DNA from: a bacterium
GTDB lineage: Bacteria; Bacteroidota; Bacteroidia; Bacteroidales; P3
NCBI GenBank assembly: GCA_014802725.1
Contig: JAAVBS010000005.1
Location: forward strand, 1-55,615
DNA length: 55,615 nucleotides
Direction of reading: 5' to 3'
Below are positions 44,107 through 53,110 of the stretch, piece by piece. The position numbers were made by a program, and so were the translations under genes. Numbering within the stretch: position 1 is the stretch's first letter; each line of letters opens with the position of its first letter. The notes beneath the pieces were generated by a model. That model was not told the origin of the DNA, did no database searches, and worked only from the letters and a program-made list of their open reading frames with translations.

Positions 44107-44667
44107 TTAGGCGCGCGAGGAATATTCGCCGCTACGCGTGTCCACCTTGATTTTCTCGCCGGTGTTGATGAACAACGGCACGCGGATTTTCGCGCCCGTA
44201 TCCAAAACGGCTTCTTTCGTGGCGTTCGTCGCCGTATTGCCTTTTTCGCCGGGTTCGGTATAGGTAACCTCGAATTCCATATAGGCGGGCAGTTCGCACG
44301 TCAGCGGCGTTTCGGTCTCGCTGTGGATCAGGATATCGACGATGCAGCCTTCTTTGAGGAACTGCGGGTTCGTAATCAGGTTCTCTTCGATGCTGATCTG
44401 CTCGAACGTTTCGGCGTGCATAAAGTTATAGGAAGTGTCTTCCTTGTAGAGGAACTGGTACGGACGACGTTCCACACGCGCGGTATCCACCTTGACGCCG
44501 GCCGGGAACGTATTCTGCAATACGCGGCCGTTGCGGAGGTTCTTGAGTTTCGTGCGGACGAACGCGCTGCCCTTTCCGGGTTTTACATGTTGAAATTCAA
44601 CTATTTGCCAGAGATCGTTGTTGAACTCTAAACACAAGCCGTTTTTGAAATCTGCTGTGGTTGCCAT
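44107..44667 (-). CDS. efp: Translation elongation factor P
   Basis: The 186-aa factor helps ribosomes through polyproline stretches. It shows three beta-barrel domains, with the modifiable loop Lys at position 32 in '[13 protein letters not shown]'. The C-terminus '[17 protein letters not shown]' is canonical. It shares its promoter region with the divergent SDR gene and precedes the lpxD paralogue. Confidence 0.97.
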   Translation of the reverse strand: MATTADFKNGLCLEFNNDLWQIVEFQHVKPGKGSAFVRTKLKNLRNGRVLQNTFPAGVKVDTARVERRPYQFLYKEDTSYNFMHAETFEQISIEENLITNPQFLKEGCIVDILIHSETETPLTCELPAYMEFEVTYTEPGEKGNTATNATKEAVLDTGAKIRVPLFINTGEKIKVDTRSGEYSSRA

Positions 44668-44705
44668 GATAAATTAAGTATAAATGCGTTTATAATATTA
44701 AGGCG

Positions 44706-44713
44706 CAAAGATA
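44706..44713 (-). promoter_or_regulatory. efp promoter -7 box
   Basis: TATCTTTG on the minus strand; leader of ~35 nt before ATG 44667. No clear -33 TTG. Confidence 0.55.
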
Positions 44714-44762
44714 GATAAAAAAAGCATAGTAAAAAAGTGGCGGCGGAAAGGGGCGCGGCGGC

Positions 44763-44793
44763 TTGGTAGGTTGACGCATTATGCGTAATTTTG
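44763..44793 (+). promoter_or_regulatory. SDR/DPP IV operon promoter, predicted leaderless
   Basis: TTG (44763-44765), 20 nt, TAATTTTG (44786-44793), then 4 nt and ATG 44798. Same geometry as the bamD and EEP-gene promoters. Confidence 0.68.
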
Positions 44794-44797
44794 TTCT

Positions 44798-45616
44798 ATG
44801 TCTGAAAAGGGAATGCTGACGGCCTTGATTACCGGGGCCTCTTCCGGCCTGGGGGCCGAATTCGTGCGCCAACTGGCGCGTGACGGCCGCTGTGCCGAAC
44901 TGTGGCTTGTGGCACGGCGGGCGGAGGCCATGGCGGCCGTCGTCGAAGCCGGCCGCCGCGAGGCGCAGCTGGCGGGGCGGGCTTTTCCGACATGCCGCAT
45001 CTTGGCCTTGGACCTTTGCCGTGCGGAAGATTTGGCGCACTTGGAAGCCACGTTGGCCGCCGAAAAGCCCGCCTTGGGCTGGGTGGTCAATGCGGCCGGC
45101 TTCGGCAAATTCGGCAACTGGGAGGCGGTCGGCCCCGACTGGGCGGAGCGTATGATAGCCCTGAACGTCAAAGCCTTGGTGCGTATCACGGAAATGTGCA
45201 TTCCGTATATACAAAACGGCGGCCGTATCGTGGAAATCGCCTCTACGGCCGCGTTCTGCCCGTTGCCGGGCATGAACGTCTATGCGGCGAGCAAATCGTT
45301 CGTGCTGTTCTACGGCCGCGCCCTGCGGCGGGAACTGAAATCGGCCGGGCGCGGCATCGGGCTCACGGTGCTCTGTCCGGGCCCCGTGCGTACGGACTTC
45401 TGGGCCATCGGCAACGAGACGTACGCGCTCAAGCGGCTTGGCCGGGCCGATGCATTTTGGATGACGTCGGCCGAAGACGTCGTGCGGCATACGTTGCGGG
45501 CGGCACGGCGCAACAAAGCCGTGGTGACTTACGGCTTCTGGAACAGCTGGCACCGCCGTTTGGCCAAGTGTCTGCCATGGTCGTGGATCATGGCGTTCAG
45601 CCGTAAACTCATATAG
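44798..45616 (+). CDS. Short-chain dehydrogenase/reductase (SDR)
   Basis: The 272-aa cytoplasmic oxidoreductase has the nucleotide-binding 'TGASSGLGAEF', 'NAAGFGKFG', the catalytic Ser in 'IVEIASTAAF' and the YxxxK in 'YAASKSFV', followed by 'PGPVRTDF'. It belongs to the DltE/YqjQ-like classical SDRs. The substrate is unknown. First gene of a run with DPP IV (22-nt gap) and a thioredoxin-like protein. Confidence 0.9.
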   Translation: MSEKGMLTALITGASSGLGAEFVRQLARDGRCAELWLVARRAEAMAAVVEAGRREAQLAGRAFPTCRILALDLCRAEDLAHLEATLAAEKPALGWVVNAAGFGKFGNWEAVGPDWAERMIALNVKALVRITEMCIPYIQNGGRIVEIASTAAFCPLPGMNVYAASKSFVLFYGRALRRELKSAGRGIGLTVLCPGPVRTDFWAIGNETYALKRLGRADAFWMTSAEDVVRHTLRAARRNKAVVTYGFWNSWHRRLAKCLPWSWIMAFSRKLI

Positions 45617-45638
45617 ACCATCAAGCGATAATTTTAAT

Positions 45639-48104
45639 ATGAACCTTATGCGAAAGACATGGAAGAACGGCCTCGGGGCCGCACTCGCCGGCGTTTTTTT
45701 TCTGGCGGGCTTCTTTAAAGGGGTATCACAAACGACGGATATGACGGTATCAGCGATTTTTCACGACCCGGCCTATACGGTCCGTACGCCGGCCGGCCTG
45801 CAATACCGGTTGCAGGGAGACAGTTACGATGTATGGGAGGAGGTCGGCCTCGTGCGCGTCCGTCAGGACGGCAATAAACAGGAGGTGGGGCGCGACACGC
45901 TCGTGCGTTGGGCGGACGTGGCCGCGGCCTTGTCGCTGCCGGCCGGAAACCCGGTATTCGACTTTATCTGGAACCCGCAACGCGACGCCGTGTTGCTTTT
46001 GGCCGATCGGGAGGCCATCTACCGTTGGTCTTACCGTTGTTCGGCCTACCTGTTGACATGGGCCACGGCCGACGACGCGGCCACGGGGCAGGGGATGCGC
46101 GTGCTGCCGCTCAAGGGCGCGGTACAGGAACCCGCGTTTTCGCCAAACGGCCAACGGCTGTCGTATATCCGCGACAACAACCTCTACGTGTTCGACTTCA
46201 AGGAAAAGCCGGTCGAATGGGCCTTGACCGAGGACGGTGCGTTCAACCGTATCCTCAACGGCCATACCGACTGGGTGTATGAGGAGGAGTTCGGTTTTAC
46301 GAAAGCCTATGCCTGGAGCCCCGACAGCCGTTATATCGCTTACCTGCGGTCGGACGAGAGCCGCGTGCCGGAATTCGGTTTCACGCAGTGGGGCGCGCTC
46401 TACCCGCGGCCTTACGTCTATAAATATCCGAAGGCCGGCGAAGACAACTCCACGGTGCAGCTCATCGTCTATGACCTGTTGCTCAACCGAACGCAACCGC
46501 TCTGCCGGACGGAGGCCCACAGCACGGGCGGCGCGAGCGATGCGGTGGCCTATATCCCGCGTCTGTGTTGGACGCCCAAATCCAATACGCTGCTGTTCTA
46601 TACGCTGAACCGGCATCAGAACCATCTGCGTATCTGGCGGTGGCAGGCCGGGAGCGACGGGGCGCAGGCCGCCTTCATCAAAACGTCGGTAGCCAAAAAG
46701 GTGACGGCGGAACCGGTGGCGACGGCTTGGGTCAGCCCGTTGGCCAAACCGCTCTATGAGGAACGCAACGACTGCTATATCGAGATTACGGATGATATAT
46801 ATTGCTTCTCGGACGAGAGCCGTTGGCTCATCGCCTCCGAACGCGACGGTTACCGTCATCTCTATCTCTATGATTTCGACGGAAATCTGTTGCGTCAGTT
46901 GACGCAGGGCGACTATGAGGTAAACCGGCTCTACGGTGTGGACGAGCGGCACGGCCGTGTCTATTTTTCGGCCAACTACAGTGCGCCTTACAATATCGAG
47001 GTGATGTCGGCGGGCTTGGATGGCCGCGGTTTGCGCCGTCTGGCCTATGAACTGCAAGCCAAGGGCGGCGTTTGCCGCGCGTTGTTCTCCGATGACTACC
47101 GGCGCGTGATTCTCATACATTCGGCCGCCGGCACGGCGCCGCGCTACTGCGAATACGCGCTGGACGGCGAGAGCGAACAGCTGTTGTCGGTCATAGAGGG
47201 CAACGAGGATATGCAGACGCGATTACAGGCCGACTTTCAGCCGCAACGCCGTTTCGGCAAGATGGCCGTAGGACGTTACCGCACGCCCTTTCCCGACACG
47301 ATTCAGCCCGCCGGCGACGGCACGGCCGAGACGCGGGCCCTGTTGGACCGCTTGGCCGAACGGGCCGCGGGCTTCGATACGTTATACTATTGGGTCATGC
47401 AACCGGCCAAGATGGAGGCCGGCCGCCGCTATCCGGTGTTGATGTTCCTTTACGGCGGCCCCGGTTCGCAGCAGGTGTTGAACCAATACGGCGGCATGGA
47501 TTACTGGTGGTACAGTTACCTCGTGTCGCAGGGCTATGTCGTGCTTTGCGTCGATAACCGCGGTACCGGCGGGCGGGGCGAGGCCTTCAAGAAATGCACC
47601 TATCTGCAATTGGGACGCTATGAAACGCAGGATCAAATGGCCGTTGTGCGCCATATCGCGGCCGAATGGGATTTCGTCGATCCGGCGCGCGTGGCGATTT
47701 GGGGCTGGAGTTACGGCGGCTTCATGTCGTCGTCCTGCCTGTTCCGTGGCGACGGGCTTTGGAAGGCGGCGATGGCCGTCGCGCCCGTAACCTCGTGGCG
47801 CTATTACGATAATGTATATACGGAACGTTTCATGCGCACGCCGGCCGAGAACCCCGGTGGCTACGACGCCAATTCGCCGATTTATTGGGCCGACAAGCCG
47901 CAGGGCGCTTATTTGCTGGCGCACGGTACGGGCGACGACAACGTGCATTTCCAAAACAGCATGATGCTCGTGGACGCGTTGCAGGCGCACCTCAAACCGT
48001 TTTCGTTCCAGGCTTATCCGAACCGTAACCACAGCCTGACCGGCGGGTCGGCGCGCGAGCATCTGTACGAAACGATGACGCGGTTTTTGAAAGAGAATCT
48101 GTAA
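45639..48104 (+). CDS. Dipeptidyl peptidase IV (family S9B)
   Basis: The 821-aa exported serine peptidase removes Xaa-Pro dipeptides, typically in the periplasm of Bacteroidota. It has an N-terminal signal ('AALAGVFFLAGFFKG'), an eight-bladed propeller with the substrate Glu pair likely in 'DWVYEEEFGF', and the hydrolase domain with the nucleophile in 'GWSYGGFMSS', Asp in 'GTGDDNVHF' and His in 'NRNHSLTGG'. The length exceeds the common ~720 aa mainly in the propeller. An ATG three codons in (45648) is an alternative start. Confidence 0.93.
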   Translation: MNLMRKTWKNGLGAALAGVFFLAGFFKGVSQTTDMTVSAIFHDPAYTVRTPAGLQYRLQGDSYDVWEEVGLVRVRQDGNKQEVGRDTLVRWADVAAALSLPAGNPVFDFIWNPQRDAVLLLADREAIYRWSYRCSAYLLTWATADDAATGQGMRVLPLKGAVQEPAFSPNGQRLSYIRDNNLYVFDFKEKPVEWALTEDGAFNRILNGHTDWVYEEEFGFTKAYAWSPDSRYIAYLRSDESRVPEFGFTQWGALYPRPYVYKYPKAGEDNSTVQLIVYDLLLNRTQPLCRTEAHSTGGASDAVAYIPRLCWTPKSNTLLFYTLNRHQNHLRIWRWQAGSDGAQAAFIKTSVAKKVTAEPVATAWVSPLAKPLYEERNDCYIEITDDIYCFSDESRWLIASERDGYRHLYLYDFDGNLLRQLTQGDYEVNRLYGVDERHGRVYFSANYSAPYNIEVMSAGLDGRGLRRLAYELQAKGGVCRALFSDDYRRVILIHSAAGTAPRYCEYALDGESEQLLSVIEGNEDMQTRLQADFQPQRRFGKMAVGRYRTPFPDTIQPAGDGTAETRALLDRLAERAAGFDTLYYWVMQPAKMEAGRRYPVLMFLYGGPGSQQVLNQYGGMDYWWYSYLVSQGYVVLCVDNRGTGGRGEAFKKCTYLQLGRYETQDQMAVVRHIAAEWDFVDPARVAIWGWSYGGFMSSSCLFRGDGLWKAAMAVAPVTSWRYYDNVYTERFMRTPAENPGGYDANSPIYWADKPQGAYLLAHGTGDDNVHFQNSMMLVDALQAHLKPFSFQAYPNRNHSLTGGSAREHLYETMTRFLKENL

Positions 48105-48108
48105 GCCG

Positions 48109-49749
48109 ATGCGCGGACGCGGAAGGATAGAACGGACGCGGGCTTGGGCTTGGCGGTTGGGACTGGCCGGCTGGCTGTGTATGGTCGGCGCGGGGGCCGC
48201 TTGGGCCGGGTCGGGCGACGCATGGCCGCCCTTGACGCTGCCGGACGTATCGGGGGCGGCGTCGGCGGAGGATGACAGCCTGCGTCGGCATCCCGACCGG
48301 GTGGCGCAGCGCGTCCGCATAGAGGGCGTGGCGCCGGGGGCGGCGGGGCGCACGGTGCGCTGGCGGGTCGATGCCGACCCGTTGAGCGGCTTGGACTGGG
48401 AGATCGACGCCGCCCGCATCGCCGCCGACGGCACGTTCAGCCTGAGGGGGATGTTCCGCGAGACGATGCCGACGACCCTGGCCATCGACTACTACGAAGG
48501 CACGCTGTTCGTGAGCTCCGGCACGGACTACCGCCTGCGTTTCGACACGTTCGACTACGGGTTGGCCGACCGGCTCAACGTTTGGTTTCCGGGCGCGCCC
48601 GTGCCGCCGCTGACGTTCGACATCACCCGGCCGGCGGCCGAGCGGCTGAACCATGCGGTTTGGGACTTTCTGACACTGTACGGGGAAGAAATCGATGCGG
48701 AAGCCTATGAAGCCATCGCCGTCTATGGTCAGCCGCAAGCCGTGTTACGGCTTCGGGCGCGCGTGGATAGCCTGGCGGCGGATACGGCCTTTGCCGAAGC
48801 CTTCGCATCGGCCTATGTCCGCTATCGGATGGCGGGCTTGGAGGAGTTTGCGCGGCTGAAGAACGGCAAGGCCTTGTTCCGTCAGTATTTGAAGGACCAG
48901 CCGTTGCTGTACCGCAATCCCGCGCAGATGCAGTTCGTGCGCTCTTATTTCGGCCATTATTTCGATACGCGGTGCCCGATTCCCGAAAAACGGCTCAAAC
49001 AGCTGTTGGCGGGGGCGGACGTGCAGACCGTGCTCGACACCTTGGGTGTGGATTCGCTGCTCGTGAACCGGCAGTGGCGGGAATGGGTATATATACAGGC
49101 CGTTTCGGAGGCGCTGGGCCGACCCGACTATCCGGCGGAGGCCTTGTTGCGTCAGTTGGCGCAGCTCTCCGAACGGACGGCCTATCCGATGCACCGGCAG
49201 ACCATCGCGGGCCTGCTCGAACAATGGCGTCGCCGGCACGAAGGCATCCGGTTGGCGCCTTACGTATGGACGGACATGCAGGGGCGGGCGGTGGCGGCCG
49301 ATACGCTGTTGGGCGCGGCCGGAACTTGGACCTATGTGTGTATCGTCAAGTCCGACCCGGCGCTCTCGCCGGAGGGCTCGTCCCAGATTTACGCGCTGCA
49401 ACAGGCGCTTTGGCAGACCGATGACCTGCCCGGCCGCGGCCTCGTGCTGGTTTGCGACGATGATTCGGCCGCCGCGCGCACTTACGCGCGCGCCTTGCAA
49501 GCGAGCTTGCAACCGCCCGCCGCCTTGGAAAATCCGGCGGCCGACCGGCGGCTGTCGTTTTATCATTTCAACCGGGAAATCGGGAATTTGAAGGATTGGG
49601 AAGTCTATACGTTTCCGGCCTTCGTCGTCATTTCGCCCGAAGGACGGATCTATCCGCGTTTCGCCGCGCCCGTCCCCGACGGCTTGGCGGCCTGGCGCGC
49701 GTTGATGAAGCCTAACGGCCGAAGCGACAGTGGCTCAGATAGGCGATAG
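48109..49749 (+). CDS. Exported protein with thioredoxin-like C-terminal region lacking CxxC, function unknown
   Basis: The 546-aa protein starts with a signal peptide ('LGLAGWLCMVGAGAAWAG'). The middle resembles the beta-sandwich/helical N-terminal parts of Bacteroidota TlpA-like proteins ('GTFSLRGMFRETMPTTLAIDYYEGTLFVSSGTDYRL'). The C-terminal 160 residues look like a thioredoxin fold ('TWTYVCIVKSDPALSPEGSSQIYALQQAL', 'TFPAFVVISPEGRIYPRF') but have no CxxC. It follows DPP IV by 4 nt and converges on the Nudix gene with a 38-nt overlap. Assignment is by shape only. Confidence 0.65.
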   Translation: MRGRGRIERTRAWAWRLGLAGWLCMVGAGAAWAGSGDAWPPLTLPDVSGAASAEDDSLRRHPDRVAQRVRIEGVAPGAAGRTVRWRVDADPLSGLDWEIDAARIAADGTFSLRGMFRETMPTTLAIDYYEGTLFVSSGTDYRLRFDTFDYGLADRLNVWFPGAPVPPLTFDITRPAAERLNHAVWDFLTLYGEEIDAEAYEAIAVYGQPQAVLRLRARVDSLAADTAFAEAFASAYVRYRMAGLEEFARLKNGKALFRQYLKDQPLLYRNPAQMQFVRSYFGHYFDTRCPIPEKRLKQLLAGADVQTVLDTLGVDSLLVNRQWREWVYIQAVSEALGRPDYPAEALLRQLAQLSERTAYPMHRQTIAGLLEQWRRRHEGIRLAPYVWTDMQGRAVAADTLLGAAGTWTYVCIVKSDPALSPEGSSQIYALQQALWQTDDLPGRGLVLVCDDDSAAARTYARALQASLQPPAALENPAADRRLSFYHFNREIGNLKDWEVYTFPAFVVISPEGRIYPRFAAPVPDGLAAWRALMKPNGRSDSGSDRR

Positions 49750-50374
49750 ACGGATACATGAGCGGGCAGCGCGCCAAAACTTCCGCTTCGGTCAGCCAAA
49801 CGGCTTCCATAATGTCTTCTTCGGTCTGCGGTTTGAGCGCGGGCGGTTCCGTGCCGGTGGCCGTGTCCGCCGCCGTTTCGGGCGTCTCCATCGCATACCA
49901 TACGCATTCTTTGAGCGCGATATCGTGTTTGCGGCGAATCAGATGATAGGTCGTCGGCAGGTCTTCGCGCAGGACGAGCGGCGTCAGGCCGGTTTCTTCG
50001 GCCACCTCGCGCAAGGCCGTGTCGCGTATGGCTTCGCCCTTTTCCTGTTTGCCTTTGGGTAAGTCCCAAAAGCCGCGCCGATAGATATAAAGGTAGCGGT
50101 CGCCATGCCGCACGAGGCCACCGCCCGCGCGGATAACGTCAAAGCGCCGTTTGAAGGCCGCGAAAGCCGCGGCGGCATCGCACCGCACGAGGATGTTGTC
50201 GGTTTCTTCCACGGCCAACAGCTGGTCAAAAAAGGTATCGTCCGTTCCCAAGGTCGTGATTTTGAGTTGTTCATCCGACAACTCCGTCCATAAGGCGGCC
50301 TTTTCGCGGGCGGAAGCCAACTCGGCTTCCGCCGCGAAAACGATGGCGCGCCGTTCGGTAAAAACCGTGTGCAT
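49712..50374 (-). CDS. Nudix hydrolase
   Basis: The 220-aa protein has a perfect Nudix box, 'GKQEKGEAIRDTALREVAEETGL' (Gx5Ex7REUxEExGU), within a C-terminal Nudix domain (~75-215). An N-terminal ~75-residue part of unknown role precedes it. Substrates of this type are nucleoside diphosphates linked to another moiety; specificity is unknown. The 3' end overlaps the thioredoxin-like gene, and the gene starts 9 nt after pepD. Confidence 0.9.
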   Translation of the reverse strand: MHTVFTERRAIVFAAEAELASAREKAALWTELSDEQLKITTLGTDDTFFDQLLAVEETDNILVRCDAAAAFAAFKRRFDVIRAGGGLVRHGDRYLYIYRRGFWDLPKGKQEKGEAIRDTALREVAEETGLTPLVLREDLPTTYHLIRRKHDIALKECVWYAMETPETAADTATGTEPPALKPQTEEDIMEAVWLTEAEVLARCPLMYPSIAYLSHCRFGR

Positions 50375-50383
50375 AGCGGGTGT

Positions 50384-51856
50384 TTATTTAACGGGAATGC
50401 GTTTCAGGATTTCGACGGTCAACCGCCAGCAGCGTTCCACGGTGTCGATTTGCAGGCGTTCGTCGGGCGAGTGTACGCCGCGCATCGTCGGCCCGTACGA
50501 CACCATGTCCATGCCCGGGTATTTGGTCGCGAAAAGGCCGCATTCCAAGCCAGCGTGGATGGCCAAGGCCAAGGGCTCTTCGTGGAACAGCTCGCGGAAC
50601 GTGTCGGTGCAGATTTTCAGAATCGGCGAGGCGGGGTCGGGCGTCCAGCCGGGATAGCCGTCGCTGTGGCTGATGCGGACGTCCGTTCCGATGAGGCGGA
50701 AGCAGGCCGCGATGCGCTCGGCGGCCGCCACCTTGGCCGACTCTACCGACGAGCGTTGGCTCGTGCTGAGCCGGATCAGGCCGTTTTCGGGTTCGTAATG
50801 CATGGAGGCTAAGTTGGTGGAAGTCTCCACGAAGTTGGGAATGTCGGAACTCATGCGCAACACGCCGTGCGGACAGGCGAACATCGCGTCGCAAAAGCGC
50901 GTCTGCCGGTCGATCGCCCATACCTTTTCGGGCAACGCGGCCGCCACGGCCTGGATGCGCAGGTTGGGTTCGGTCTTGAACTCCCGTTTCAAAACGGCTT
51001 CGTAATGCGCCACGGTTTCCAACAGCGTCTGTACGCGGTCTTCGGGCAGGACGACGGTGGCTGATGCTTCGCGTGCGATGGCGTTGCGCAGATTGCCGCC
51101 GTGCAGGTCGCTTACGCGCAAGGACAGCGGCGCGGTTTGGGCGCAAAGGAAGCGCACGAGGAATTTATTGGCGTTGCCGAGCCCCTTGTTGATGTCGTCG
51201 CCGGAGTGGCCGCCCTTGAGGCCGCTGACTTGTAACGTATAGGCACGCGTGTGCGACTGCGGCCGCGCTTCGGTTTGAACCGGCACTTCGGCCAGCGTGT
51301 CGATGCCGCCCGCACAGCCGATAAAGAATTGGCCGTCGTCCTCCGAATCGAGGTTGAGTAGGATTTTGCCTTGCAGAAAGCCGGGTTTAAGCCCGAAAGC
51401 GCCCGTCAGCCCCGTTTCCTCATCTACCGTAAACAGGCATTCCAGCGGGCCGTGCTCGAGGCTGTCGTCCGCCAGGACGGCCAGTCCGAACGCACAGCCG
51501 ATGCCGTTGTCCGCACCCAGCGTCGTGTCTTTGGCTTTGAGCCAACCGTCTTCGATGTGCACCTCGATCGGGTCGGTGTCGAAATTGTGTTTGGAGTCGG
51601 CGTTCTTTTCGCACACCATGTCCATATGGGCTTGCAGGATGACGCCCTGACGGTTTTCCATGCCCGGCGTGGCCGGCTTGCGGATCAGGACGTTGCCGGT
51701 TTCGTCCGCGATGGTTTCCAAACGGTGCTCCCGTCCGAACGCAAGCAGGTATTCCCGTATCTTTTCCTCTTTCTTGGACGGACGCGGAATGCGCAGGATT
51801 TCACCGAAATAGTGCCATACGCCTTCCGGTTTCAGTTGGTTCAGGATTTCGTTCAT
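50384..51856 (-). CDS. pepD: Aminoacyl-histidine (cytosol non-specific) dipeptidase, family M20C
   Basis: The 490-aa dizinc peptidase cleaves a broad range of dipeptides. Ligands and catalytic residues are visible: 'ILQAHMDMV', 'TLGADNGIGCAFGL', 'LFTVDEETGLTG', 'LLNLDSEDDG' and 'AIHAGLECGLF'. Length matches PepD (~485 aa). It sits between the phospholipase D gene (33-nt gap) and the Nudix gene. Confidence 0.95.
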   Translation of the reverse strand: MNEILNQLKPEGVWHYFGEILRIPRPSKKEEKIREYLLAFGREHRLETIADETGNVLIRKPATPGMENRQGVILQAHMDMVCEKNADSKHNFDTDPIEVHIEDGWLKAKDTTLGADNGIGCAFGLAVLADDSLEHGPLECLFTVDEETGLTGAFGLKPGFLQGKILLNLDSEDDGQFFIGCAGGIDTLAEVPVQTEARPQSHTRAYTLQVSGLKGGHSGDDINKGLGNANKFLVRFLCAQTAPLSLRVSDLHGGNLRNAIAREASATVVLPEDRVQTLLETVAHYEAVLKREFKTEPNLRIQAVAAALPEKVWAIDRQTRFCDAMFACPHGVLRMSSDIPNFVETSTNLASMHYEPENGLIRLSTSQRSSVESAKVAAAERIAACFRLIGTDVRISHSDGYPGWTPDPASPILKICTDTFRELFHEEPLALAIHAGLECGLFATKYPGMDMVSYGPTMRGVHSPDERLQIDTVERCWRLTVEILKRIPVK

Positions 51857-51889
51857 ATCGTCAGGTATTTAAAGTTTTAGGATCAGGGG

Positions 51890-52963
51890 TTAGAACAGCC
51901 GCCGGAATGGGGTGATAAGCCATTCCGCAAAGCGGTACAGCCACGGCACGTTCTTCCATTTCTCGTAGTCGAGGTCGCGGCACTGCCGGTCGGTCTCCGC
52001 GATGTGCGTCTGCAGCAGCCGCACGGTTTCGGCGTGTTCGCCGTAGAGCATGATTTCGTATTGGTAGCGGAAGCTGCGGTAGTCCAGGTTGGCCGACCCC
52101 ATGAAGAACCGCTTGCCGTCGATGAGCATACATTTGGCGTGCAGGTTGTCCGGCTTGAACAGCCGCCACTGTACGCCCTGTTTGTAGAGCGGACCCAAAT
52201 ATTTGTTGCGTAGCAGGTCGATGAGCGGCACGTCGGAATGCAGCGGCAGATAGACCTTGACCGAGACGCCGTGCGCGACCGCTTCCGTCAGGGCCTTGCG
52301 CAATTTATGGCCGGGCAGGAAATAGGGGGTCTCTATCAGGATTTCCCGCCGGGCGTTCTGAATGAGGTTGAGCGTATAGTCGCGTATAATCTGATAGTAG
52401 GTCGATGGCGTGTCCTGTATGATGTTGTAGCCGTGGTAGGAGATGATTTTCTTTTTCTCGAACGGCACGAGTTCGTAGAACTTGTATTGCTCGTAGTTCT
52501 TGAAGAACACGCCGCGGAACTTATGCGTGATCGGGCTTTGGATCCGCAGGTTAAGGTCGCGCCAGCTGATGGAATAGGACGTGAGGTTGGACGACCCGAT
52601 ATACGTAATTTTGTCGTCTATGAGCAACAGTTTGCGGTGGCTGCGCGTGTGGTTGCGTGCAAACGTATTGGAAAAGAAGAACTTGATTTTTTTGAAGTAG
52701 CGCAACTTGACGCCGGCGGCCAACAGGTCGGCGAAAAAGAGTTCGCTGGCTTGCGTGCCGTAGGCATCCACGAGCAGGCGGATGTCCAGGCCTTCCCGCG
52801 CTTTTTGTAACAAGGCCTCCCGGAAACGCTTGCCGATGGCATCCTCCCCGAACCGATAGGTCTCTAAATAAATATATTTCTCAGCCGCGAGGATATCGTC
52901 TATCATCGCGCTGAACAAACGCAAGTTATCGTCGAACAGTTGTGTGTTGTAGTCCTCCGGCAT
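51890..52963 (-). CDS. Phospholipase D / cardiolipin synthase-like protein
   Basis: The 357-aa protein has both HKD motifs: 'HRKLLLIDDKITYIGSSNLT' and 'HAKCMLIDGKRFFMGSANLD'. Cardiolipin synthases usually carry two N-terminal transmembrane helices, which are missing, so this resembles ClsB-like soluble or peripheral enzymes. ATG 52963 (MPEDYNTQL) is chosen because a full promoter ends 8 nt upstream; the track start at 53410 lies inside antisense yicC. Phosphatidyl transfer is inferred. Confidence 0.88.
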   Translation of the reverse strand: MPEDYNTQLFDDNLRLFSAMIDDILAAEKYIYLETYRFGEDAIGKRFREALLQKAREGLDIRLLVDAYGTQASELFFADLLAAGVKLRYFKKIKFFFSNTFARNHTRSHRKLLLIDDKITYIGSSNLTSYSISWRDLNLRIQSPITHKFRGVFFKNYEQYKFYELVPFEKKKIISYHGYNIIQDTPSTYYQIIRDYTLNLIQNARREILIETPYFLPGHKLRKALTEAVAHGVSVKVYLPLHSDVPLIDLLRNKYLGPLYKQGVQWRLFKPDNLHAKCMLIDGKRFFMGSANLDYRSFRYQYEIMLYGEHAETVRLLQTHIAETDRQCRDLDYEKWKNVPWLYRFAEWLITPFRRLF

Positions 52964-52971
52964 AACAATTA

Positions 52972-53002
52972 CAAACTTACCAAACTTGCGCCTTATTTCC
53001 AA
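52972..53002 (-). promoter_or_regulatory. Phospholipase D/pepD/Nudix operon promoter
   Basis: Minus strand TTG (53002-53000), 20 nt, TAAGTTTG (52979-52972), 8 nt, ATG 52963; a leader of only ~5 nt is predicted. Confidence 0.68.
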
Positions 53003-53017
53003 AACCTGGGTCAAAGT

Positions 53018-53048
53018 TTGCGAATTCGTATGTTTCGAAGTAAATTTG
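53018..53048 (+). promoter_or_regulatory. yicC-hydG promoter
   Basis: TTG (53018-53020), 20 nt, TAAATTTG (53041-53048); leader of ~59 nt before ATG 53111. It diverges from the phospholipase D promoter within ~15 nt. Confidence 0.7.
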
Positions 53049-53110
53049 TAGGACGGTTGCCCCCGAAGGCGCGGGGCGGCCAAGGGATTGACGTTAAAAT
53101 ATTGAGAGTT

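Noticed and set aside
45750-47120. 456-codon minus-strand ORF opposite DPP IV
   Set aside because: Antisense shadow; the plus strand has full S9B motifs.
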